A DNA stretch of 64,000 bases from Globodera rostochiensis. Taxonomy: Eukaryota; Nematoda; Chromadorea; Rhabditida; Heteroderidae. The notes under the pieces are model-generated. The model was not told the DNA's origin. It searched no databases and saw only the letters and a program-made list of their open reading frames with translations. Below, piece after piece: positions 44,923 through 56,400 of this stretch (positions are counted from its first letter, which is position 1; each line of letters starts with the position of its first letter). The position numbers and the translations under genes were made by a program. The stretch covers positions 1,240,001 to 1,304,000 of the forward strand of contig JAEVLN010000004.1 of the NCBI GenBank assembly GCA_018350325.1, given 5' to 3'.

Positions 44923-47417
44923 TCAGGCTGTCTGCGCAGCGTTTGTGGCCGTATTGGCTGCTGCTGTGGTGTTAGCTCCGCCACCGCCGTTTGGCCCACC
45001 GACACCACTGCCTGAAGCCGTTGTAACAGCAGCAACCGAAGAAACACCAGCAGTGTCGGCAGACTTCTTGCGCACACCCGCCATGACCGCTGTACCACCA
45101 CCATTGCCTGTTGTCGCCGCCGCACCTGATCCTTCATTTGCGCCGCCTGCGGACGATTGTGCTGCTCCTGCTCGCATCTGAACAAAACCATTTTTAGTTT
45201 CAAAATGTTCACATAAGAACTGTAGCCCAATACAGGAATATTGTTGTTTTTCAACAAAAACCACAACCCACATCTCAAAAAAATCACCTCCTTTCCTCCG
45301 TCCTCCAGCTGCGCACCGCCGCCCTCCTTGGTTGTGTTGTTGCCCGCCGCCAATGACGATGACTGCTGTTGTTGTGCGGCGGTGGAATGTGTCGGACTCT
45401 TTGGCAACAGTTTTTCGTTCAAACGTGGCTCAATCCGCAGCTCGTGCTCTGTGAAGTCGAACAGCGGTGGCAACGGACCGCCGGTAGACGGCATTTTACA
45501 GGTAGGCGAACGGAGCTCGTCGAAGAAGTCGTGGGCCAACGCCTCGAATGGGTTGGGCCGAGCGCTCGGCGTGTATTTGAGCAGCTGGGCTACCAACTCA
45601 ATCGAATCAGTCGGTGTGCGCGCGCGAAACACCTAAAAAATGGTACATTTTACTGACTAATAAAAAAGTATGTTGTTGAAACGGGTCGAAAAATGAGGCA
45701 AGCTTCGCTTTTCTTTAAAAGCAGAAGAGGCTAAGCTTTGGACATTATACGCAGCAGAGCTTACCCGAGACCAGGGATGAGGTCGGATCATTGGGAAGCG
45801 AAACTCGGTGTAGTTGGGGTTCATCTGTTGGATTTCGTCACGCGAGGGAGTGCCCAGTACTTTGATGATTTCGACGAGTTGGTCCACACCTAAACAAGGC
45901 GAACAAAAAAAAGGAGTTAGATAGCAACAAGCTGAGGAGAGAGTTCTACCTGAATCGCCCGGGAAAAACGGCTGTCCGAGCAGAAGTTCGGCGAGCACTA
46001 AAAATTGTTAATCCAATAAAAATCTTTTAAGAATTATAATTTGTAGCCACCTGTGCCTGCTGACCAGACATCTGAAAGCATACCAATTTTATTCATGAAA
46101 ACAAAACAGTTTTTATACCAATTTTGGTAGTGTAATCGGTGGCGCCAAAGATCAACTCCGGTGCTCGGTAATATCTGAAAAGGTCCAATACGGACAAAAT
46201 TGGCCAACTGAAAAATCTCATAAAAAGTGAAAACTAACCGTGAACAAATGTACGCCACATTGGGCTCGCCCTGGACCAGTGTTTTCGCCGACCCGAAGTC
46301 ACAGAGCTAAAAGGAATGCAAAATTAAAAAATAAAACAAACGGAGAGAACGCACTTTCAATACTGATGTCTGTGGATTGAGCAAGAGGTTTTGCGGCTTT
46401 ATGTCCCGATGACAAATGCCAATGCTGTGAATGTAACTGAAAATGTAACGGAGTCAGTGAGTTAAATCAAAATTAAAAAAAAAAAATACCCCAGCGCCCG
46501 GAACAGTTGGTACATGTAGATCTGAAAATGCGTCAAAATATTATATCTTCTAGTTTTTAACGAAAAAAGATCAAATTAACAATTTTTGACTAGACCAGAG
46601 TAAATGAAACTTAAAAAATGACAAAAATATACCTTGATGTAAAGGACAGGTATGATTTGACGCTGTTTCGCGTAATGCCGAGCAACTTAAAAAACTCTCT
46701 TTGCTATTTGGTTACACAAAAATGAAAAACCTCTGTACACTGTGTCGGGCACAAATTCCAGTATTAGGTTCAGGTACACCTCGTCCTTCTTGTCTCCGCT
46801 GCAGTAGAAGTAGTATTTCAGCTTGACGACATTGCGATGCTCGATTTTTCGCATGATTTGGAGCTCCCTGTTCTGAAGGCAACCAATTATGCCGGGTTTA
46901 TTGTCTTCTAGTTTTTAAATTTAGTGAGGGGGGGGGGGGGGAATCCAGAATACAACAACTTGAGAGTTCCCAATTTTAGGCCGTATTTCAATCACTTCCG
47001 CTCAACGAAAATTCGCAAACCTTGAAACGTTTGTCCTGCAAAACTTTTTTGATGGCCACGTCCTCGTTGTTGTGCACTAGCTTTGCCAGGTAAACGACTC
47101 CGAACGAGCCATTGCCAATCACTTTGGCCTCGGAGTACTGAAGGTCGATGTTCCGTTCTGCGCCGGATCCAGGACTAGAGACAACAGATTTTTTTTCTCA
47201 ATAATTCCGAGAAAAAAAACCGTCACCTTGCCGCCCTGACAGTTTGCTCCTAAAATTAATAAATTAGCTCTAAATTTCGGATACTAAAGTCTCTTTCTAT
47301 GTCTGTGAAGTCTCTTGCCCCCTCCCCAGTCTCAAAATTTAGAGATCGGTTCCTATTTTAAATTCCAAACCCGGCTCAGCTTTATAAACTGTTTACCTGC
47401 GGTCGTTTTGTGCTCAT
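44923..47417 (-). CDS. GSK3: glycogen synthase kinase 3 (multi-exon)
   Basis: Ser/Thr kinase of the Wnt and insulin pathways, by family. Start at 47417 reads MSTKRPQ, spliced to EQTVRAA and then [20 protein letters not shown]. Kinase motifs: GNGSFGVVY (glycine loop), [16 protein letters not shown] (catalytic lysine and the GSK-3 signature), [19 protein letters not shown] (catalytic loop), [20 protein letters not shown] with the activation-loop tyrosine, [20 protein letters not shown], then [15 protein letters not shown] and [12 protein letters not shown]. The C-terminal extension is low-complexity (poly-Gln/Ser, then Ala/Gly/Thr-rich) and ends at TGA 44923-44925. I see no counterpart of the inhibitory RTTSFAE serine site at the amino end. 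A minus-strand AATAAA lies near 44575. DNAJC21 follows 459 bp downstream on the same strand. Confidence 0.93.
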
Positions 47418-48382
47418 CACCCCGGAAATGAATAGAGAGTAATGTGAATGAATGAAAATGCAATTTTCTGAAATTTTTGTTATGTATTATTATTTAAAGT
47501 AGACAATATTCAATATTTTGTGTCACCAAATAACTCTTTTTGGCCGGCATCACCAATCTGTGTGATGACGGTGTTGGAAAAATCATGATTTATTGATCGG
47601 AGCAACGGAGGAGGAAGGGGTGGGAGGAACTGACTCGGGTTTATTGGTCGGTGGTCTAAAAGAAAATGGAAAAGGAGGAGGCGGAAGAAAGGAAAGAAGT
47701 GCAATAATGAGGAAACAGTGAGAAAAGTGAAGGATGGATTGACTGGGGGCTGCTGGAGCATATTTTTTGGGGGGGGGGGACGAAGAAGCAGACAGTAGAG
47801 GATCAGAATACTTCTTGCATAAAACCTCTATTAAAAAAATCAAGACCTGTAAAAGACACCATTACACATTTCAAACCTATTTTTTGGAGCAATATTCCGA
47901 ATTCTAAGAGTCAAAAAAGCAAAATTGTTTCTCTCTCTCTCTAATATTACAAAATGCTCAAAAAGTTAGTTCTATAAAAACAGAATTGGAATTCTGAAAA
48001 CAAATCTTTTCCAAGTTTTCGTTATCAATAAATTAGGAGACAGCAGAGTTAGACAAAGTCTATTCTCATAAATGACCGATTTGCAATGTAAGGAACTTGA
48101 GGAATCAAGATATCGTCAATCTCGAACATTTACCATCCTCTCAAGCCATGCAGAAATTGGATGTTTGTTACATGATGAAATCATAGCAAATGTTTATGAT
48201 TTTGTGTCCGAGATCAATCTCAATCAATAACAACGAAAAGAAACGGCGCAAAAGCACAAAATACCAAACAAATTGCCCAAGTGACAAAAGTAAGGGAAAG
48301 GCGTCAAAAATGAACAATAAATAGGCGAAAGTCGTAACAACAAAAAGGCACCAAGACAGGATGACATTTCATCCACTAACCC

Positions 48383-48454
48383 AAAATGCCAAAATGGGTT
48401 TCGGCGCCGTTTCTTGGCATTTAGCTGCTCAAGCTTTTCGCGCCTAGATGCCAT
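48383..48454 (-). other. possible 5' coding exon, unrecognised
   Basis: ATG at 48454 starts MASRREKLEQLNAKKRRRNP, followed by FWHFG and a GTTAGT donor-like site. The Arg/Lys/Glu-rich start looks protein-like. It could be a distal first exon on the GSK-3 side or a separate small gene; no partner exon was identified. Confidence 0.25.
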
Positions 48455-50745
48455 TTAATGCAACGTCGGAAGAATAAATTTAAATTGAACTAAGCTTAAA
48501 ATTTATAAAAGCATTAAGAAAAAAAAATTGTGCTAACTAATAAAATGTCTGACGATTATTCTAGTCGATGAATTTTATCGATGAAATGTCGTATTTGGGT
48601 TAGTGTATGCGATGAAATATCGGCGCTGATGGGAGCGCTACAGTTGCATTTGTGTCCAATTTTTTGCTCAAAAACTTGAGTTGCGAAAATTCTTGAAAAA
48701 AACAGCGAATGGTCCGGCCGGTCGACTTTAGAGCGATGAGAAATTGGATGGATGGATTGATGGAGCAGATGAATGGGGGGGGGGGAGGAGAGCACGCGCC
48801 TCCGCTAAAGTCGACTCCATCATCTCACTCGCTCGTCGGACTCTCTTCCACCACCACCGCCTCGCCATGCACCAAAATCCATTCTCGCTATTGCTCTCTG
48901 TGGTTGCCGACCCTCCCATTTCCTCCTCTACACATTCATTCTTTGTCGTCGTCCACCGCAACCACTATATCATTTGGTTGCTGCTGTCCCCCCCCCCCCC
49001 GTCCACCACATCCTAACTTTTCTTCTAATTAATTGTCGTAACATCAATTGCCCCATCCATTCGCCAAAACCAAAAATCCCAGAAGGGACGGGGAAGGGGG
49101 AAACGATGAACGACGACGACGACGACGACAACGAACATAATCCGGCCTCATCTCCTTTCAGCAGTCAAATCTCAACGCCCCTCTTAATATACCGCACTGT
49201 CTTTGCCCGTCCCTCGTCCATTAACACTTCATTAGACAGCGGTACGACAAAGAGAGAAAGGAGAGAGATCAAAAGCGGTAATAGCGTTAGAGGGAACAGC
49301 GGGGGGAGACACAGCGCCGACAAAAGAGCTGAGACGAGCCAGGCAATCAAAGAAGGCAGCCAATTTTCGAAACTCGCAAGAGGGAGGCGAGGAAGCAAAA
49401 AAAAAAAATTTCGCGTTGCTCAGCACCTTCAATTCGTTGTATAATCCAAAAGGGTGTGTCTCCTCCCCTCTTAAGACTCGGCAGATATGAAGTCGGACGA
49501 GTCCAGCGCCGGCAGCGGTTGCTGCTGGACTTGGGCCCATTCGTTTATATTATTATTTTGCTACTGTGACTGACTCTGGCTGGCCGGGGGGCGCTCGCTG
49601 TATGTTTGTTGATTGGCTCTATTCGACTGGCAAATAACCAATAAAATGACGACGAAAGCGAGCGGGAATGAGTGCAGTCAGTGCATGAACACTGGCGCTG
49701 TACAGCTGAAAATAAAGCGACAGAAAATAAAAAAAATGAGCGAGCGGAGCAATGAGAGAGTGAAAAAGAAGGGAAAAATGAACGTAAAAGACAGCGTTTA
49801 GAGAGGAAAATTTGCCCTTTTCTCTCTGTTCTGTTCTGTTCTACCCCCGCGGCTGTTTGCACTTCCCCTGTTGCTGCTGAATGCTGCTCGAGAGTCGCGG
49901 GAACAAATGCGTCCAAAGACGAACAAAGGGCATTCAAATTCAAATTAGCGAGAACGAACAGACGCACTTCCCCCCTTCTCTCTACGCTAGCCCAGCCACT
50001 TTACCACCATGAAACCGATACTTCAGAAATAATTGTAGATCCCACTAAAAACATGTTAAAGTTCGGAAATTAGAGCTCGGATCACCGATCGCTCGTTGTT
50101 TTTATATTTAAATAAAAGAAATTAAAAGTTTGGCGTAATGTTTTCGCACAAATTCAAATCCCTTTCCGTATCACATTTTCACTTGGGACGGTCCAAAATT
50201 CCGTCTTTACACAATAATTGCAAGCCAAAAAGCACAAATTTCACTTCTTTTACAATTCTTGCAACGGCCAATTAAAAAAGGAAGGCCCCGAAACAAATTG
50301 CTTTGATTTTGGCCACGGCTTTAAAGTTTAAACACAAATTTATTTAGTGACGCAAATCCGCATCACTTTGTCATCTGTTTGTTCGAGTTCATTAAAATAT
50401 AAAAATAAAGAGGCAAGGCCCGGCCAATCGCTGCCCTCGCCCATTCGCTTGTTACTCTTATAACTATAAATTTTATAGGCCAGAAATATGCGGCACGGCT
50501 GTTATTTTTGGATGGATGGTAAAGAGAGTCCGCCAGATTGCCTTAATTTAATGGCAAACTTCATATTTTTAAAGTTACATGCCATTTATTGTTGAGATGA
50601 ATGGTCTGGCATTGTTTTAAAATAGTTAAATAAGAAAATGCAATCATTTTAACGGAGCTTTGCTGACAATTTTTATCCGAAAGCCCCGTCGGCTGCGGTT
50701 GGATTTGTTGGTTGGTGATGAAGCGCTGGGGGGGGGAAGGGTCAA

Positions 50746-50910
50746 TTAGGCAGGTAATCCAAACCAATTTCTCCAAAATCCACTGGACGCGTCGCAGCCG
50801 AACCCGTTCATTGTCAGCACATCCGTTTTTGCCGGCGTGTAATACGCGTTGCGGCAGATGCGGTTTTCCGTTTTCATCGTTTTGTTTGACGGCAGGGCAT
50901 GGTTTTCAAA
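50746..50910 (-). other. orphan coding-like exon, unrecognised
   Basis: Open stretch ending at TAA (50746-50748), with segments NKTMKTENRICRNAYYTPAK and NGFGCDASSGFWRNWFGLPA. Third codon positions are strongly G/C, unlike the AT-rich flanks, which is what real exons in this window show. The Cys/Trp-rich end suggests a folded or secreted piece, but no family was recognised and no upstream exon was found. It may be a gene fragment. Confidence 0.35.
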
Positions 50911-51765
50911 GATATAATTGTTGAAATGTTTAAATTCATAATAAATATACTTTGTTGCCCGAGGGGCGGGAGGGGACTTAAGTTTAAGTTCGGGTTTGTC
51001 CCCGACCTTCGAAGACATGCCCTGGGGCTCGAATGGGCGAGGTTAACCGTTGTAAAGGAGTCGGTGCCGAATCATACAAATGCCGGGTGAGCCGACCAAT
51101 CAAACACCTTGAATTTAGGGTTGAAACGCCGACGTCGGGGTTGAGATTTTCGGGATTTGTGGACGAAAACCACGCCCCAAAATGTCGGGGGGTTCTTTGA
51201 TCTAAATTCAACAACCAAACATCAATCAGCAACAATTCCTTTGCTTTATACAGTTCACAAATTTGGTTGTGCAGCTGTTGCTGCTGTTTACTTTTTCAGT
51301 TTTCAGCACAATTTTTTCCCCAATTTTCTCCACGCAGTGACCGCCACCACCAAAACAGCCGCCGCCGCCGCCGTCACCTTAAGAGAAAGAAGTGAATGGG
51401 TTCGACTGTTTGCTGCGCTTATTGAGGTTGCGGTGCGTCTGTCGATGAATTTTGTGCTGTTGTGGTTGCCCCTCCGGCGCTTATTGACCTTCAGCAGAAA
51501 GCACAGCGTCTTCTCTTCGCAAGGTCCAATTACTCCCCCCCCCCCCCCATAAAGCAAATCAGCAAAAAAGATCCGATCCCTCCCCCCTCCCCCAACAAAA
51601 TTTGTCTGATCCAATGCGGCGGTGCTACGCGCACATTTTATTGCTCATTTTGAGCAATTTTTTGTGCCATATGGCCCAGATTTTTGTTTTTTGTTGCCAT
51701 TGACGATCAATCATGGCTCAATGTTTGGCCTCCAGCGGTTTTTTCCGATTGGTTTTCTCACAAAT

Positions 51766-51895
51766 TTTTTTGTTTGCCGACAAATCGCCCCTTAAGTGAC
51801 AAATGGTAAGATCAGTGACAAAACAAATTGTTTTTTGTTTGCCGACAAATCGCCCCTTAAGTGACAAATGGTAAGATCAGTGACAAAACAAATTG
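51766..51895. repeat. 65-bp tandem duplication
   Basis: Two near-identical units, one after the other, containing GCCGACAAATCGCCCCTTAA and GTGACAAATGGTAAGATCAG. The offset between matching bases (51776 and 51841) is 65. Non-coding context. Confidence 0.9.
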
Positions 51896-52639
51896 ATGAA
51901 TGTGCGCGATTTGTTTTTTTTTTGCTAAAGACACGCAATACAACAACATCCAATTTGCATGCGCATTTCTTTCGTGTTACTTTGTCACTATTTCCGGGTT
52001 ATTCCCGAGCCCCGCCATGCCGACCCCGGCGGCGATCAGGCCGCCCCGAAGGGTCGGGGAAACCAACACTGGTCAAGCCGACGTTATTAGGGTCCTTCGA
52101 TCCATTTCCAAACCCTCAAAATTATTTCACAAACTTCAAACCGATCCAAGTTGTTGTTGTGCCTGCCGATCCGTCGATCCATCCGTCCGTCGTCGTCTTT
52201 CGCTATTATTCATTCCCGCCAAATTCTCGACTTTATCTCGCGGCGTCACAAAACGCTACAACCCACACACCCCCACCCCACACATAAATCCGATGGATAA
52301 CACATCGAGAACTTGACCACCCCAACACCACATCCGATTCGACCCATTCTCGCGCATTTATTTATCGCCTCGCCCTTCCAAACCCCCCATTTTGCGTGGA
52401 TCCGGTTGAGCAACGAAATGATCAAAAGTTCCAAAAATGGTGCACAACTCACTCCAATAATAGAAATTAGTTTATGGCGACAAAGCATTTTGCCCTCGGC
52501 ACTGGCAAACCGGGAAATTTAGTTCAATATTTTTCAAAAAAAAAAATCGAAGATGACTCACTTCCCATGAAAACCGGGATTCCTGAGCTCCTCGTCCCCC
52601 CGTCTCTCTGATTTAGTTTCCGCACATTGTTTAGAGCGG

Positions 52640-52930
52640 GCGGGGGGGGGGGAGGGAGTGACCGCAATGTTTTGTGCCCCCCCCCCCCCCCCCCCCCAAC
52701 TCCTCCCGTTTCGGGGGGGGGGGGGGAGCTGCGTGATTGCTCCAATTTCCGGCACACCGCTCCTTTTGCGGATGCATCCCATCCCCCCCCCCCCCCCGAC
52801 ATCCCAACTCCGATCAGCGACAGATCGGACGGGCAGTTGGGTTCGCTCGGGGGGGGGGGGACGAGTGAAAGCATTTTGGGTTCAACCCCCCGGGGGATGG
52901 GGGGGGGGGACGAGTGGATTTGGCGAAGGG
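52640..52930. repeat. cluster of alternating C and G homopolymers
   Basis: Within 300 bp there are C runs at 52677-52697 (21) and about 52783-52797, and G runs at about 52641-52652, 52713-52726 (14), 52849-52860, 52901-52909 and 52929-52935. Such runs can form G-quadruplex or hairpin structures and are prone to sequencing error. They lie about 600 bp upstream of the cadherin start codon. Confidence 0.85.
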
Positions 52931-53463
52931 GGGGGGCATTTGCGCACTTTCCGTCGTCGAGAAAACAAACGCGCACAGTGGCGGCGCCATCATTCACTGG
53001 ACCGGCTCACCTCTCCGCCACTTTCGCTGCCCCCCGCTGAAAGGGGCACCCAAAAAAAGCGCTCATTTCCTCCGATCATTTTGTTCAATTCTTCTCAAAT
53101 TTTTTTTTTATTTTCGGAAGCATAAAATTTTGTGCTTAAATCGACGGGCCAAAATAGGGAAATCAATAACATTTAAACTTAACAATCCGCAACAGATCAG
53201 TGGAGCTCTCTTTAAGAGCAATAATCAAAAATTTTGTTTCGAAAATTAATTTTGGTGTCTAATTGTCGTGCAGTACCCAATTGTCCAAATTTGATGCCAA
53301 ATTGTCCAAAAGTTGATGCCCAATTGTCTGAATTTATACCATGTCCAAATGCGATTATCCAATAATTTAATAAATTATTTAAATCAATTCACAAACCTTT
53401 ATTTATGTATTTCAATTTAAATAAATATGCAGGAATATGTCATAAAATTGTGGCAAGAAAATC

Positions 53464-56400
53464 ATGCCCAACATTTTGTTATGCTTTACACTTTTTTTCG
53501 CCTTGGGCGTCAAAATTTGTGCCAAAAAGTCGTCCGTTTGCGTGTTTCCGGAGGCCCGCGAGCGTGCCTTATTTTTTGACATTCCGACAAACGTGCCGGC
53601 CCGCTCAATTTTGGTGGACACGGTGGTGGAGCCGTCGGATGCCAAGCTGAGCATTGCCAACATTCGTGCCAACAATTTGGAGCCCGTAAATTTTGAATTC
53701 AAACCCACGAAATGCCAACAAATGGTCCCCCAACATGGTGGTGCCCTTGAATGGTTCAAGGATGTCATCGGAAAAACTCAAAATGCCGGCAAAAAATTCA
53801 AAAACCCGGCACGGACCCTCCAAAATCCGGCAAATGCCCGCTTTCAAGGGCACAATGGCATCCCGAGAATGGTCGGGGACCAACCCCTAGGTCGAATACC
53901 AATTTTGAATGGGAATAAGACCAGGGATGGAACGGATTTAAATTTTTAAACTATTTTCTGGGAATTTCCGATTATCGATTTGGGCCTCGGCATAAAGCTT
54001 TGGCTTTTCATAGGACGTCGATTTGGATGCGCAGCTGGCGCTTGAAAAGCGCCCAAACGGCCAATTTCTGGTGATCACAGCCGGGTTTCCGCCCGTTGTT
54101 CGCTTCCCCGACTACCCGTCGACGGTCAATGAGACGTTACTGTACGTTACAGTACGCTGCAACGGGCGACTGTACCCGCTGATTACGGTACGCGCCGAGG
54201 CGCGGCGCCATCATTTTAAAAAATATCGAATTTTGCAGGTCCGTGTACGGAATGCCAACATGCACACGCCCGAGTTCCTCGGCACGCAGCCGTACGAGCT
54301 GTCAATTGCTCGCAATGCGCCAGCTGGCACACTGTTCGAGACGCCGTTGAAGGCGTTGGATTTGGATGCGGCGGAGCAGTACTCGATCACTTTCGGGATT
54401 GAGGTCTGGGATATTTGAGGCAATTTGCTAACCGTACCCACTCCCTGATCACTACTGATCAGTCCAAGCAGCAAAAATTAATAGCACCCCATTCAAGCCA
54501 CCGTTTGACCGGGATTTTGCGCTTGTGCTAGCCGATCAGCCGAGCCAATCGGCGGCTGATGAGGCTCGTCTGCTCTCCGTGCTGCCGCCGGCCTATTCGA
54601 GACGCGTCGAACATTGGCATCAGCGTCAGATGCCGCCGAACATTCAGTTGAAAGTGTTGGCAAAATCGTTAGCTTCAACGGGCAAATCCGTCTACTACTT
54701 GAACGTGTCCGCAAACGTGAGCACATTTTTCCAAACTACCAACTCATTTTTAACATTTTGGCATTGAAATCGGAAAATCCCGATTCCGGATATAAACTTA
54801 AGTTTGATTAGAGAACAATTTTTGCCAAATGAATAATATTTTAATTTTAGAATTAATTCAAATTGTTTTAGGACAACGGACAGCCCGAGGCCCAAGTCGC
54901 TTATGCACAACTGAAAGTGTCGGTGAAGGAAGCGCGGGAAGCGGCCGCTCGATTTTCGCGCACCGAATATTTTGCCAACTTTACAAAGGCACAAAATTTT
55001 CACTGTTTCAAAATGCGTCCCAACGACTTCAAAACGTTCAGGAAATGGTGCCCGGAGGCGATTTGCCGCCCAACGGTGAGCAGCCAATTCAGGCCACATT
55101 CCCTGCCCAACGGGCGGGCGACCGCGTGCGCTACGAGCTGGACCAGGCCAACCCGTACGCGCAGTTGTTCGAGATGGACCCGTGGACGGGCCGACTGCGG
55201 TTGGCACAGCGCGTGCCGGATGGAGTGCCAGCGGCATTGGAGTTGGATTTGACGGTCAGCAGACGAAAGTTTGGTGTGGTGGACGGCACTGTGCCGTACT
55301 TGCTGGAATTCGTGACCTTAAAATGGAGAAATTTGATGGTTTAAAGAGTTTGTAGGTGGACAATATGTCCTTCCCGACATTCCATCACCACACCTGGAAA
55401 ATTGGACAAAATGTCACATAACCAAAGTTCCACATGGACATTTTGTCAACTAAATTTTAAATGGCTTATTTCAAGGCGCATCTGATTCCACGGGACAGCG
55501 CCAGCAGCGACGGTGCCACTCCGTCCGGCCAATCGGTGCGCGCCAAAATTACGCTAATCGATCAGACCGAAGTTCGGCTGACTTACTTCGCGCAGTGTCA
55601 CTATGAGACGCATTTGGCAGAGAATCCGAGCGCCTACACGCGCGTGTTGCAATTCAACTTTCGTGGCGATGTGCGTGTGCAGAATTTGGCGCGCGCAATT
55701 TGAAATTTAAAACGGACGGCTCTCTTACCGTACAGGTGCAAGGCGTGGAACTGCTCAACGGCTCCGAGCTGTTCAAGGTGGACAGCGACGGGATGATGAG
55801 TGTTCGGCCTGGCGTGAACATTGATCGGGAGAACACGGACAGAATTGTTGTGAAGGCACGACTTAGGGTGCGTTTTCTTTAAACATTTTCATTCAAAAAA
55901 CAACAAAAATTTATTTTTAAATTGGAATTTGACCAAATTTCTCTGACAAAAAATGCCGTAAAATCCTTGCGCGTATTCCCTGCCCCCTCCTTTTCTCTGT
56001 CAGAGTCGTGGCACGCTGCACCCGCGCTCGTTGGAACTGTGCCAAATTGCCACTGCGGACATTCACATTGACGACGTGAATGATCACAGCCCGCGGTTCA
56101 AACGGCGCTCTTACCGCTTCCGCATCGACGCGCATCCCTTCAACAACACGGAGGTCGGCTCACTGCGTGCCATTGACGGAGACAAAGTGCCTGATTTAAA
56201 AGATTTCATTTGTACACACAATTTGATAACACATCCCCCCAGGGTGAATTCGGCCGAGTCCGCTATCGATTGCTGGAGGAATTTGTGCCGGACGGGCGGG
56301 ACGGGGAGGAGCCGCTGCCGTTCGTCATGTTCCAAGGCGACGGTGCCGCCACACTTTTCTTTGTGATCAAACCGCTTCACATGGAGCTGGGCCGACAACC

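Larger units (their letters stand above)
47418..53463. other. long gene-poor divergent spacer
   Basis: Between GSK-3 (-) and the cadherin gene (+). It must contain both promoters and 5' UTR exons. I see clusters of C and G homopolymers, trinucleotide runs (GACGAC near 49111-49130), a 65-bp tandem duplication, and two weak exon-like fragments listed separately. Most open frames are Pro/Ser-rich reflections of simple sequence. No further gene supported. Confidence 0.6.

Noticed and set aside
44616..45632. Single 338-codon minus-strand frame
   Set aside because: The first part is a GSK-3 exon; beyond the donor near 45288 it reads through an intron into other sequence in the wrong frame. The kinase splices to the exon at 44923-45180 instead.
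49545..49967. 140-codon minus-strand frame near the GSK-3 upstream region
   Set aside because: Simple Ser/Phe/Arg-rich composition with no homology I can recognise and no exon partners.
53686..53949. Extension of cadherin exon 1 through the following open frame
   Set aside because: A donor GTAAAT at 53686 and an acceptor before 54014 restore cadherin-like sequence in phase; the intervening reading is low-complexity.
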